Source of the DNA: Janthinobacterium sp.
GTDB taxonomy: Bacteria > Pseudomonadota > Gammaproteobacteria > Burkholderiales > Burkholderiaceae_D
Length of the DNA: 25,142 bases
Direction of reading: 5' to 3'
Assembly (NCBI GenBank): GCA_003482555.1
Contig: DMYQ01000066.1
Location: 1 to 25,142 of the forward strand
In this document: piece after piece, positions 8,326 through 15,731 of the stretch
How the letters are laid out: each line of letters opens with the position of its first letter
Numbering within the stretch: position 1 is the first letter of the stretch
The notes under the pieces: model-generated
What the model was told of the DNA's origin: nothing
The model's input: the letters and a program-made list of their open reading frames with translations, nothing else
Database searches by the model: none
Position numbers and translations under genes: made by a program

Positions 8326-9432
8326 ATGAAGACCAAAGCAGCCGTTGCATGGAAGGCGGGAGCGCCGCTGACAATCGAAGAAGTCGAACTGGGCGGCCCG
8401 CGCGAGGGCGAAGTGCTGGTCGAAATCAAGGCCACCGGCATTTGCCACACGGATTACTACACCCTGTCCGGCGCCGACCCGGAGGGCATCTTCCCGGCCA
8501 TCCTCGGCCATGAGGGCGCCGGCATCGTCGTCGACGTGGGCCCCGGCGTGAAAAGCCTGAAAAAAGACGACCACGTGATTCCGCTGTACACGCCGGAATG
8601 CCGCCAGTGCAAGTTCTGCCTGTCGCAAAAGACCAATCTGTGCCAGGCCATCCGCCCGACCCAGGGTCGCGGCCTGATGCCGGACGCGACCTCGCGCTTT
8701 TCCATCGACGGCCAGCCCATTTACCACTACATGGGCACCTCGACCTTTTCCAACTATATCGTGGTGCCGGAAATCGCCCTGGCCAAGATCCGCGAAGACG
8801 CACCTTTCGACAAGGTGTGCTACATCGGTTGCGGCGTCACCACGGGCGTGGGCGCGGTACTGTTCACGGCCAAGGTCGAGGCCGGCGCCAACGTGGTCGT
8901 GTTCGGCCTGGGCGGCATCGGTTTGAACGTGATCCAGGCCGCGCGCATGGTTGGCGCCGACAAGATCATCGGCGTCGACATCAACCCGGCGCGCCAAGCC
9001 ATGGCGCGCAAGTTCGGCATGACCCACTTCGTCAATCCGAAGGAAGTGGAAAACGTGGTCGACACCATCGTCCAGATCACCGACGGCGGCGCCGACTACA
9101 GCTTCGAGTGCATCGGCAACACCACCACCATGCGCCAGGCGCTGGAATGCTGCCACAAGGGCTGGGGCCAGTCCATCGTCATCGGCGTGGCCGCCGCCGG
9201 CGAGGAAATCTCGACCCGGCCGTTCCAGCTGGTCACGGGACGGGTGTGGAAGGGTTCGGCCTTCGGCGGCGCGCGCGGACGCACCGACGTGCCGAAGATC
9301 GTCGACTGGTATATGGAGGGCAAGCTCAACATCGACGACTTGATCACCCACCGCTTGCCGCTGGAACGCATCAACGAAGGTTTCGACCTGATGAAGAGCG
9401 GCGAGTCTATCCGCTCGGTGGTGCTGTACTAG
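8326..9432 (+). CDS. adhC / frmA: S-(hydroxymethyl)glutathione dehydrogenase (class III alcohol dehydrogenase)
   Basis: A 368-residue zinc enzyme that oxidises S-hydroxymethylglutathione, formed from formaldehyde and glutathione, to S-formylglutathione with NAD; it can also reduce S-nitrosoglutathione. Catalytic zinc ligands are Cys40 and His62 (GICHTDYY, ILGHEGAG). The structural zinc lobe Cys92, 95, 98, 106 is complete (PECRQCKFCLSQKTNLC). The Rossmann motif is VFGLGGIGLNV. Length is exactly that of class III enzymes. The start ATGAAGACC follows AGGAT. A TATGAT at 8288-8293 may be its -10 box. The usual partner S-formylglutathione hydrolase and the FrmR repressor are not adjacent. Confidence 0.97.
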   Translation: MKTKAAVAWKAGAPLTIEEVELGGPREGEVLVEIKATGICHTDYYTLSGADPEGIFPAILGHEGAGIVVDVGPGVKSLKKDDHVIPLYTPECRQCKFCLSQKTNLCQAIRPTQGRGLMPDATSRFSIDGQPIYHYMGTSTFSNYIVVPEIALAKIREDAPFDKVCYIGCGVTTGVGAVLFTAKVEAGANVVVFGLGGIGLNVIQAARMVGADKIIGVDINPARQAMARKFGMTHFVNPKEVENVVDTIVQITDGGADYSFECIGNTTTMRQALECCHKGWGQSIVIGVAAAGEEISTRPFQLVTGRVWKGSAFGGARGRTDVPKIVDWYMEGKLNIDDLITHRLPLERINEGFDLMKSGESIRSVVLY

Positions 9433-9919
9433 GCGTCTTGTCCGGCCCGGCCTTGTCCGGCCTGGCCTTGGCCCCGTTGCGGGGCAGGGCCAGCGGCTGA
9501 ACCTTGACGGGGGCGACGCCGCCGTCCTTCATGTCCAGCTTGGCGGCCGTCTTCGGCGACAGGTCGATGATGCGGCCCTACTTGTATGGCCCCCTGTCCT
9601 CGATGACGACTTGGGCGCTCTTGCCGGTTTTCAGATTGCTGACTTTCGCCTTCGTCCCGATCGGCAAGGTCTTGCTGGCGGCTCCGTCGCCGCGCGGATT
9701 CATGGCCGCGCCGTTCGCCATTTCCTTGCCATACAGGGCGGGGCTGTAGTACGAGGCCTCGCCCTGGCGCGTCTTGCCGCTGCGATCGAGGCTGGCGGAA
9801 GCCTGGGCGGCGGCCCCGGCTGGCTTGGTGGCCGTCCCCGACGGCTCATCCGCCGCGCGCGCCGTTCTCGGCCACATGAAAAGCAGCCCCACGGCAAGCA
9901 AGCACGCCCCCGTATCCAT
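9407..9919 (-). pseudogene. RlpA-like double-psi beta-barrel protein, interrupted by in-frame TAG
   Basis: From ATG 9917-9919 (GGGA a few bases upstream) the frame encodes a signal peptide (MDTGACLLAVGLLFMWPRTARAA), a low-complexity Ala-rich linker and the first half of an RlpA-type barrel (GEASYYSPALYGKEMANGAAMNP, TLPIGTKAKVSNLKTGK, VVIEDRGPY). TAG at 9580-9578 then stops it. The same frame continues with the expected second half (GRIIDLSPKTAAKLDM) for 56 more codons to a second TAG at 9407-9409. Reading through gives a normal-looking protein of about 170 residues, so one AAG-to-TAG type change is likely. The loss removes the conserved IIDLS aspartate. The His before TLP in classical RlpA is Ser here. 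The 3' end overlaps the tail of adhC. Confidence 0.75.
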
Positions 9920-10031
9920 GTGTGTCCCATTTAAATGCCCTGTTCCTTGGATGCGGGCGCGCGTAAAAAATTCCCGCGCAAGGGCAGTCAAGCTGGAAAG
10001 AGGCATTTAAAAAATATTTTTTATTGCACAA

Positions 10032-10069
10032 GTAATTATCATTACCACACTGTTTTTTTCGGATAAAAT
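10032..10069 (+). promoter_or_regulatory. Promoter and palindromic operator candidate of the PEP-CTERM gene
   Basis: TTACCA (10042-10047) and TAAAAT (10064-10069) with a 16-bp spacer form a plausible sigma-70 promoter, 48 bp before the start codon. The perfect inverted repeat GTAAT-TATC-ATTAC (10032-10045) overlaps the -35 region, in an AT-rich tract that stands out from the surroundings. Promoter and operator roles are inferred. Confidence 0.45.
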
Positions 10070-10116
10070 GCATCGGCCTCAAATAGTAGTATTTTCTTAA
10101 CTTATTGGAGTTACCG

Positions 10117-10809
10117 ATGAAGAAATCCCTGCTCACCTTCGCCCTCGCAAGTCTGTTTTGCGCTGGCGTTGTTTCCCAGGCGCAAGCTGCAAGTGAAACA
10201 TTTACCGCCACCAAGGCCATGTCGACGACAAACTGGGCCGATTCTCTCTCCTTGAGCAAGTTCGATACCCAGCTGGGCACGCTCACCGGCATCAAATTCG
10301 ATTTGAGCGGCTCCGTGCAAGGTACCGGCAAGGGTGAAAGCCTGGATGCCACGGCGTCCGACGTCATCATGTCGCTGGCATCGATGCTGACACTGCTGCG
10401 TCCCGATTCCTCGACCCTGCTGGTTGCCAATCCCCTGTTTACGCAACATTTCGGCTTCAGCGCCTTTGACGGCAGCATCGATTTTGGCGGCACATCGGGC
10501 GGCTCCACCGGCTTGCGTTCGGCCACCGGCAGCAATTCCTTTACCAGCACCAATGCCAGCGACTTCGCCCTGTTCTCCGGCCCCGGCAGCATCGCCCTCG
10601 GCTTGAACGCCCTGGGTTCGTCCTACGCTTCCGGCGCCGGCAACCTGATCACCCAGTTCTCGACGGCGGCGGCGGGCGAAGTGCGCGTCACCTACGAGTA
10701 TTCGGTGGCGGCCGCCGTGCCGGAACCGGACACCTACGGCATGTTGCTGCTGGGCCTGGGCCTGGTCGGCTGCGTGGCACGCCGTAAGTCTTTGCGGCGC
10801 AAAGTTTAA
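10117..10809 (+). CDS. PEP-CTERM sorting-domain protein (choice-of-anchor E-like)
   Basis: A 230-residue exported protein. Residues 1-25 form a signal peptide (MKKSLLTFALASLF...AQA). The body is rich in Ser, Thr and Gly with few charged residues. The opening SKFDTQLGTLTGIKFDLSGSV resembles choice-of-anchor E proteins. Residues 201-230 are a textbook PEP-CTERM tail: VPEP, a hydrophobic helix (YGMLLLGLGLVGCVA) and a basic end (RRKSLRRK). Such tails are cut by exosortase at the inner membrane, and the proteins go to the surface or the exopolysaccharide. The ATG at 10117 is chosen over the TTG at 10105 because TTGGAG (10105-10110) is the ribosome binding site. No exosortase gene is in the window. 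The molecular role is unknown. Confidence 0.92.
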   Translation: MKKSLLTFALASLFCAGVVSQAQAASETFTATKAMSTTNWADSLSLSKFDTQLGTLTGIKFDLSGSVQGTGKGESLDATASDVIMSLASMLTLLRPDSSTLLVANPLFTQHFGFSAFDGSIDFGGTSGGSTGLRSATGSNSFTSTNASDFALFSGPGSIALGLNALGSSYASGAGNLITQFSTAAAGEVRVTYEYSVAAAVPEPDTYGMLLLGLGLVGCVARRKSLRRKV

Positions 10810-10813
10810 ACTC

Positions 10814-10849
10814 AGGCTTAAACCAAGGCTTGAATCGAGGCTTGAATCT
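10814..10849. repeat. Three tandem 12-bp repeats
   Basis: AGGCTTAAACCA (10814-10825), AGGCTTGAATCG (10826-10837) and AGGCTTGAATCT (10838-10849) are consecutive and share AGGCTT-R-AA-Y-C. A fourth, weaker copy (8 of 12 bases) may overlap the PEP-CTERM stop codon at 10802-10813. They fill the gap between that gene and the uvrD promoter region. No function is evident. Confidence 0.8.
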
Positions 10850-10930
10850 GGTCCGGCAGGTCGCCGCGCGCGGCCGGTCCGGCGGCCCGCCGTTTCCGCT
10901 CCGAACAGCGTCCGGCGGGCGGCGTGCCGG

Positions 10931-10936
10931 TATAAT
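10931..10936 (+). promoter_or_regulatory. -10 box immediately before uvrD
   Basis: A perfect TATAAT ends 6 bases before the uvrD ATG, which would put the transcript start on the A of the start codon. No Shine-Dalgarno sequence lies between (CACGGG only). No convincing -35 hexamer is seen. Confidence 0.45.
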
Positions 10937-10942
10937 CACGGG

Positions 10943-13246
10943 ATGCAAAAACTTCTTCACAACCTTAATCCAGAACAACTGGCCGCCGTCACCTTGCCCG
11001 CGCAACACGCCCTGATTCTGGCGGGCGCCGGCTCCGGCAAGACGCGCGTGTTGACCACCCGCATCGCCTGGCTGTTACAGACCGGGCAAGTGTCGCCGGC
11101 CGGCATCCTGGCCGTGACCTTCACCAACAAGGCGGCCAAGGAAATGATGACGCGCCTGTCGGCGATGCTGCCGATGAGCGCGCGCGGCATGTGGATAGGC
11201 ACTTTCCACGGTCTGTGCAACCGCCTCTTGCGCACCCATTACCGCGACGCGGCGCTGCCGCAAACCTTTCAGATTCTCGATTCGCAAGACCAGTTGTCGG
11301 TGATTAAGCGTTTGTTGAAGGCGAATAGCGTCGACGACGAGAAATTTCCGCCCAAGACGGTGATGTATTTCATCAACAACGCGAAAGACCAGGGCTTGCG
11401 CGCGGACGAGGTCGAGGCCCACGACGCCATCGAGCGCATGCTGGTCGAGCTGTATCGGATGTATGACGATCAATGCCAGCGCGAAGGCGTCGTCGATTTC
11501 GCCGAATTGTTGCTGCGCACTTACGAGCTGCTGTGCCGCAACCAACCCTTGCGCGAACACTATCAAGCCCGCTTCCGCCACATCCTGGTCGATGAGTTTC
11601 AGGATACCAACAACCTGCAATACAGTTGGCTCAAACTGCTGGCCGGGCACGGCGGGCGCGACGGCGGCGCCCTGTTTGCCGTCGGCGACGACGACCAAAG
11701 CATTTACGCCTTCCGCGGCGCCAATGTGGGCAATATGAGTTCCTTCGAACACGAGTTCAAGGTGCAAAACTTGATCAAGCTGGAGCAGAATTACCGCTCG
11801 CACGGCCATATTCTGGACAGCGCCAACATGTTGATCACGAATAACAGCAAGCGCCTGGGCAAGAATTTGCGCACCGACGCGGGGCAGGGCGAACCGGTGC
11901 GCATCTATGAAGCCAGTTCCGACTTGCAGGAAGCGCAGTGGATCATCGAGGAAACGAAGAGCCTGATTTCCGAGGGCGCCGCGCGCCGCGAGATCGCCGT
12001 GCTCTACCGTTCGAACGCGCAATCGCGCGTGATCGAGCATGCGCTGTTTTCGGCCGGCATCGCCTACCACGTGTACGGCGGCCAGCGTTATTTCCAGCGC
12101 GCCGAGGTCAAGCACGTCATCGCCTACTTGCAACTGATGGATAATCCGCACAACGATTCGGCCTTCTTGCGCGTCGTCAATTTCCCCACGCGGGGCATAG
12201 GCATGCGCTCGATCGAGCAATTGCAGGGGGCCGCCGAGCAACACGGCATTTCGCTGTACGCGGCCGTGCCCCATGTGGCCGGCAAGGCCGGTTCTTCGCT
12301 GGCGTCCTTCGTCAGGCTGATCGAGGGCGCCCGCTTCGAGACCCAGAACATGCCGCTGCCGCAGATGGTGCGCGCGGTGCTCGAGGCCAGCACCTTGCTG
12401 CAACACTTCGAGAAGGAAAAGGAAGGCGCCGACCGCATCGAAAACATGGAGCAGATGGTCAACGCGGCCACCCAGTTCGTGTCCGAAGAGGGTTTTGGCG
12501 TCGACGCGCCCGCCTACAAGGGCCCCCTGGCCCAGGCCCAGGCCGGCGTGCCCCTGACGACGGCCGACGGTATCGAGATTTTCGACGCCGACGCGCCGTT
12601 GCCGGCCGTCATGTCGCCGCTGTCGGCCTTTTTGTCGCACGCCTCGCTGGAAGCGGGCGACAACCAGGCCCAGGCCGGCCAGGATGCGCTGCAAATGATG
12701 ACGGTGCATTCGGCCAAGGGCTTGGAATTCGACAATGTCTTCATCACCGGCCTGGAAGAGGGCTTGTTCCCCCATGAAAGCAGTTCCAGGGAAGATGACG
12801 GGGTCGAGGAAGAGCGGCGCCTGATGTATGTGGCCATCACGCGCGCGCGCACGCGCCTGTACATGAGCTTTTCGCAGTCGCGCATGTTGCACGGCCAAAC
12901 CCGCTACAACGTGAAATCGCGCTTTTTCGACGAGTTGCCGGAGGAATCGCTGAAGTGGTTGTCGGCCAAGGCGCCGGCCAATTGGTACGGCAACAAGAAG
13001 TCGTCCTGGGACATGGCGCCGATGACCAGCGCCGGTTCCGATAACGCCATCGCGCAAAAAATCGCCTTGAAGACGGGGCCGGGCTGGCGCATCGGCGAAT
13101 CCGTCGCGCACGGCAAGTTCGGCGAAGGCGTGATCGTCAACATCGAGGGTGGCGGCGGCAATGCGCGGGCGCAGATCAACTTCGGCCAGCACGGTATGAA
13201 AGTGCTGGATCTGAGCATCGCCAAACTGGAACGGCTGGGGCGGTAA
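10943..13246 (+). CDS. uvrD: ATP-dependent DNA helicase UvrD/PcrA type
   Basis: A 767-residue superfamily 1A 3'-5' helicase used in nucleotide excision and mismatch repair. Motifs in order: Q-motif LNPEQLAAV; Walker A GAGSGKT with Lys33; Ia FTNKAAKEM; Ib GTFHGLCNRLL; Walker B VDEFQDTN; III GDDDQSIYAFRGA; IV with EQNYRSHG; V MMTVHSAKGLEFDNVFITG; VI EERRLMYVAITRAR. The C-terminal tail (RIGESVAHGKFGEGVIVNIEG, then INFGQHGMKVLDLSIAKLE) is the UvrD/PcrA Tudor-like domain that contacts RNA polymerase; Rep lacks it. Length is slightly above the usual 720-750. The ATG follows TATAAT by only six bases, so the message may be leaderless. It stands alone, convergent with the BPSS1780 gene. Confidence 0.96.
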   Translation: MQKLLHNLNPEQLAAVTLPAQHALILAGAGSGKTRVLTTRIAWLLQTGQVSPAGILAVTFTNKAAKEMMTRLSAMLPMSARGMWIGTFHGLCNRLLRTHYRDAALPQTFQILDSQDQLSVIKRLLKANSVDDEKFPPKTVMYFINNAKDQGLRADEVEAHDAIERMLVELYRMYDDQCQREGVVDFAELLLRTYELLCRNQPLREHYQARFRHILVDEFQDTNNLQYSWLKLLAGHGGRDGGALFAVGDDDQSIYAFRGANVGNMSSFEHEFKVQNLIKLEQNYRSHGHILDSANMLITNNSKRLGKNLRTDAGQGEPVRIYEASSDLQEAQWIIEETKSLISEGAARREIAVLYRSNAQSRVIEHALFSAGIAYHVYGGQRYFQRAEVKHVIAYLQLMDNPHNDSAFLRVVNFPTRGIGMRSIEQLQGAAEQHGISLYAAVPHVAGKAGSSLASFVRLIEGARFETQNMPLPQMVRAVLEASTLLQHFEKEKEGADRIENMEQMVNAATQFVSEEGFGVDAPAYKGPLAQAQAGVPLTTADGIEIFDADAPLPAVMSPLSAFLSHASLEAGDNQAQAGQDALQMMTVHSAKGLEFDNVFITGLEEGLFPHESSSREDDGVEEERRLMYVAITRARTRLYMSFSQSRMLHGQTRYNVKSRFFDELPEESLKWLSAKAPANWYGNKKSSWDMAPMTSAGSDNAIAQKIALKTGPGWRIGESVAHGKFGEGVIVNIEGGGGNARAQINFGQHGMKVLDLSIAKLERLGR

Positions 13247-13277
13247 GGAGGGCGCTGGCGGCCGCGCCGGCCGGCGG

Positions 13278-13306
13278 CGAGTCGCCCTGACGGGATGGGC
13301 GACTCG
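13278..13306. terminator. Hairpin between convergent genes
   Basis: CGAGTCGCCC (13278-13287) and GGGCGACTCG (13297-13306) form a perfect 10-bp stem with a 9-nt loop. It lies between the uvrD stop (13246) and the opposing BPSS1780 stop (13342). There is no T-tract on either side, so it is terminator-like rather than a classical intrinsic terminator. Confidence 0.5.
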
Positions 13307-13341
13307 GGCGAATCACGCGTCGCGCGCGATCCGCCCGAAGA

Positions 13342-14121
13342 TCAGCCGGCGTTCGTCTTGTCGAGCGACACAGGCGCTTCCGGCGCGCCAAAGATTTGCC
13401 GGTAGCTGGCGTAGCATGAGCAGTGCAAAATCACCGTCATGATCACCGACAGCGGTATCATCACCTGTATGGCCAGTTCGCCGCGCCCGAAGATTATCAA
13501 CAGCAACTGGCTGACCAGGATGCTGATGCCGAACCAGGCCGACAGCAGCACGATCACGGCCTTGGCCGAGCGCAGCACGGCGAAAAAGCTGAAGAACAGC
13601 GCCTTGCCCAGGCCCATTTTTTGCCAGTAGATCAGCGGTGCGGCAAAGAAGAATGCCATGGCGGCGGGAATATAGACGGCGATCGCCAGCAGCAGGGCGC
13701 CACCGATATTGGCGTCCTTGAGCAGCGGCGACTTTTGGTCGATCTGGCCGCTCACCATTTTCCAGAACACGCCGTCGTCGACCAGCGTGGAGGCGCCGAT
13801 GGCGAGCGCCGCCATCGTCACGTACAGGACGCCCAGCGCAAACAGCGCCGGGAAGGCGGGCATGCGAAAGCCACTCAGCAACAGCTTCGGCAAGACCCGC
13901 TTGCCCTGTTCGATGTTGGAGCAAGCTTGCATGAAGGCGATCATGAACGCTGGCACCATGATCACCGGCAAGATCTGCCCCAGCACGGGTATCTGGCCCA
14001 AGGCTACCATCAGGAAAAAATAAGCGAGGAACAGGGTCGCCAGGCCGCCCGGTTGTTTGCGGAACAGGCCGAAGCCCTGCTTGACCCAGGCCCAGCCTGT
14101 GCTTGCGGGTAATTTTCCCAT
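13342..14121 (-). CDS. BPSS1780-type integral membrane protein
   Basis: A 259-residue polytopic membrane protein of the family named after Burkholderia BPSS1780; function unknown. It opens MGKLPASTGWAWVKQGFGLFRKQPGG, the family's usual N-terminus. About six hydrophobic segments follow, around residues 27-45, 47-70, 85-110, 142-165, 173-190 and 193-240. The start codon shares one base with the thrB stop (TGATG), so it is translated together with homoserine kinase. The association is conserved in related genera as far as I recall, but no direct link to threonine synthesis is known. Residues after 240 are soluble. Confidence 0.88.
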   Translation of the reverse strand: MGKLPASTGWAWVKQGFGLFRKQPGGLATLFLAYFFLMVALGQIPVLGQILPVIMVPAFMIAFMQACSNIEQGKRVLPKLLLSGFRMPAFPALFALGVLYVTMAALAIGASTLVDDGVFWKMVSGQIDQKSPLLKDANIGGALLLAIAVYIPAAMAFFFAAPLIYWQKMGLGKALFFSFFAVLRSAKAVIVLLSAWFGISILVSQLLLIIFGRGELAIQVMIPLSVIMTVILHCSCYASYRQIFGAPEAPVSLDKTNAG

Positions 14122-15077
14122 CAGAATAGCGCCGGCGCGGCGGTGCTTATGCGTTCGCGCAAGATGCGCTCGAAATGGCCGGGGTCGTGCGGCGTCAGCA
14201 TTTCAGCTTCGCGCGGCAAGTAAAAATCGTACAGGCGCGACAGCCAGAAGCGCAACGCGGCGGCGCGCAGCATGGCTTGCCAGGCGCTTTGTTCGTGGGC
14301 GTCGAAGGGACGCACGGTGTGGTAAGCGTCCAGCAGCGCGCGCACGCGAGCGGGGTCGAGCACGCCGCTGCCGATGTCGATGCACCAGTCGTTGACGGTG
14401 ACGGCCACGTCGAACAGCCAGGTGTCGCAGCCGGCAAAGTAAAAGTCGAAAAAGCCCGTCAGGCGCTCGCCCACGAACATCACGTTATTGCGGAACAGGT
14501 CGGCGTGCACGGGGCCGCGCGGGATCGCCTTGTAGGCGGCGCAACTGGCGAAGGTTTCCTGGAAGTGCATTTCGGCGCGCAGCAAATGGGCATTGCTGTC
14601 GGACAGGAAGGGCAGCACTTGCGGCGTGGTGTCGTTCCACCAGTCGAGGCCGCGCAAATTCGGCTGCCGCAGGGGGAAGTCGACGGCCGCCAGGTGCATC
14701 TTGGCCAGCATGGCGCCGACGGCGGCGCAGTGCGCCGGCGCCGGTGCCATTTGCGAACCGCCTTCGAGTTTGCTGACGATGGCCGCGGGCTTGCCGTGCA
14801 GGGCGACGGTCAAGGCCCCGTCCCGGTTGGCGATCGGCGCCGGCACCAGCACGCCCCGTTCGGCCAGGTGGCGCATCAGGTTCAGGTAAAACGGCAATTG
14901 CTCGAACGTCAGATTTTCAAAGATCGTCAAGACGTATTCGCCGCTCTCGGTCGTGATGAAAAAATTGCTGTTCTCGATGCCGGAGGCGATGCCTTTGACG
15001 GCCAGCGCTTTGCCTAGGGGGAATTGCGTGATCCACTGGTTGATGTCGTCCAGGCTGACCGGGGTAAAAACTGCCAT
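14121..15077 (-). CDS. thrB: Homoserine kinase (ThrB2, aminoglycoside-phosphotransferase fold)
   Basis: A 318-residue enzyme that phosphorylates L-homoserine for threonine synthesis. It belongs to the APH/protein-kinase-like type used by betaproteobacteria and pseudomonads, not the GHMP type of enterics. Signature residues: N-terminal MAVFTPVSLDDINQWI and GIENSNFFITT; catalytic loop VHADLFRNNV with Asp193 and Asn198; metal-binding Asp211 in GFFDFYFAGCD. Start ATG 15075-15077; GAAGCTAAG-like sequence lies upstream with GAGGGA directly after the start. It sits 87 bp downstream of DUF2782 and overlaps the BPSS1780 gene by one base, so the three genes look like one transcript. Confidence 0.96.
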   Translation of the reverse strand: MAVFTPVSLDDINQWITQFPLGKALAVKGIASGIENSNFFITTESGEYVLTIFENLTFEQLPFYLNLMRHLAERGVLVPAPIANRDGALTVALHGKPAAIVSKLEGGSQMAPAPAHCAAVGAMLAKMHLAAVDFPLRQPNLRGLDWWNDTTPQVLPFLSDSNAHLLRAEMHFQETFASCAAYKAIPRGPVHADLFRNNVMFVGERLTGFFDFYFAGCDTWLFDVAVTVNDWCIDIGSGVLDPARVRALLDAYHTVRPFDAHEQSAWQAMLRAAALRFWLSRLYDFYLPREAEMLTPHDPGHFERILRERISTAAPALF

Positions 15078-15118
15078 GAGGGAAGCTAAGTTAAGTGAAT
15101 CGGTAGGAAAAACGGCAA

Positions 15119-15148
15119 GGCCGGCGCTCCGGCCCGGGTTCGGGCCGG
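15119..15148 (-). promoter_or_regulatory. Overlapping, mutually exclusive hairpins between DUF2782 and thrB
   Basis: CCGGCCCG (15129-15136) pairs with CGGGCCGG (15141-15148) across a 4-nt loop. The same CCGGCC can pair instead with GGCCGG (15119-15124). On the minus strand the second hairpin is followed after a few bases by TTTTT (15112-15108). This resembles a terminator/antiterminator pair and could reduce read-through from DUF2782 into thrB. Functional role inferred. Confidence 0.4.
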
Positions 15149-15164
15149 CTTGGGCTCACTTGGC

Positions 15165-15554
15165 TTACTTGGCCGGGGGAGGGGGCGTGGTCGCCGCCGC
15201 TCCTTCTGCCGTCTGTTTTTGCTTCTTCTTGCCGAGGTCGAATTCCATCACTTGCCATTGGGTGCCGCGGTTGCCGCTGCCGAAGGCGTCGCCCGGCTGC
15301 GCCGTGCCGACCTGGGAATTCGGTTTCACATAATAGGTGCTGCCGCCGCTGGTGACTTTCACGGAAGTGACCTTGCCCTGCTCGCGTTGCTGGCTTTGTT
15401 CGTGGCTGGGCTTGGCCGTCACCGTGATCGGCGCGCCATCGCCTTCTTCGAGCTTGTCCAGCTTGGGCGGCGTGGCCGCGGGCGTTTGCGCGCCAGCCGT
15501 GTGCGCCAACAGGAGTAGGGCGGAAATTTGCCAGAATTTGGATGTGCGCATCAT
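15165..15554 (-). CDS. DUF2782 family exported protein
   Basis: A 129-residue small exported protein of unknown function. Residues 1-22 form a signal peptide (MMRTSKFWQISALLLLAHTAGA). A short acidic/Pro stretch follows, then the DUF2782 core at about residues 40-108: SVKVTSGGSTYYVKPN and GTQWQVMEFDLGKKK, and finally a Lys/Ala/Pro-rich tail ending TPPPPAK. DUF2782 genes commonly stand between polA and thrB in betaproteobacteria, as here, which supports the assignment. A TACAAT on the minus strand at 15610-15605 is a likely -10 box, about 50 bp before the start. It is divergent from polA. Confidence 0.88.
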   Translation of the reverse strand: MMRTSKFWQISALLLLAHTAGAQTPAATPPKLDKLEEGDGAPITVTAKPSHEQSQQREQGKVTSVKVTSGGSTYYVKPNSQVGTAQPGDAFGSGNRGTQWQVMEFDLGKKKQKQTAEGAAATTPPPPAK

Positions 15555-15604
15555 GATAGGGTATCGCTTCGGTTGGAACGCAATGGATTTCTATGGTAGC
15601 AGTC

Positions 15605-15610
15605 ATTGTA
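15605..15610 (-). promoter_or_regulatory. -10 box of the DUF2782-thrB transcript
   Basis: TACAAT on the minus strand (5 of 6 matches to TATAAT) lies 50 bp upstream of the DUF2782 start codon. The -35 region is weak. Confidence 0.4.
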
Positions 15611-15696
15611 ACAAACGCGCGCGCCGATTGTTTTAAATGCGTTGAATTCGCTCAAAAGTAGGCGCGCTTGCAGGCGAGTTTGCAGGGCGTTGGGCC

Positions 15697-15731
15697 GCCG
15701 GCGCCTGCGCCGGCCTGGCGCGCGGCGCCAG
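15697..15731. repeat. Two back-to-back hairpins in the DUF2782/polA intergenic region
   Basis: GCCGGCGC-CT-GCGCCGGC (15697-15714) is followed without a gap by CTGGCGC-GCG-GCGCCAG (15715-15731). Both arms pairs are perfect (8 and 7 bp). They lie between the divergent start codons. Most of the remaining 292-bp intergenic region shows nothing else beyond a GATAAT at 15763-15768 that may be the polA -10 box. Confidence 0.55.

Noticed and set aside
10031..10047. Fur box before the PEP-CTERM gene
   Set aside because: AATTATCATTA resembles half of a Fur site, but the other half does not fit the GATAAT repeats. I kept it only as an unnamed palindrome.
11075..13192. 705-codon open frame antisense to uvrD
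   Set aside because: Shadow of the helicase gene. The composition is unnatural, no motif is present, and the plus-strand motifs are unambiguous.
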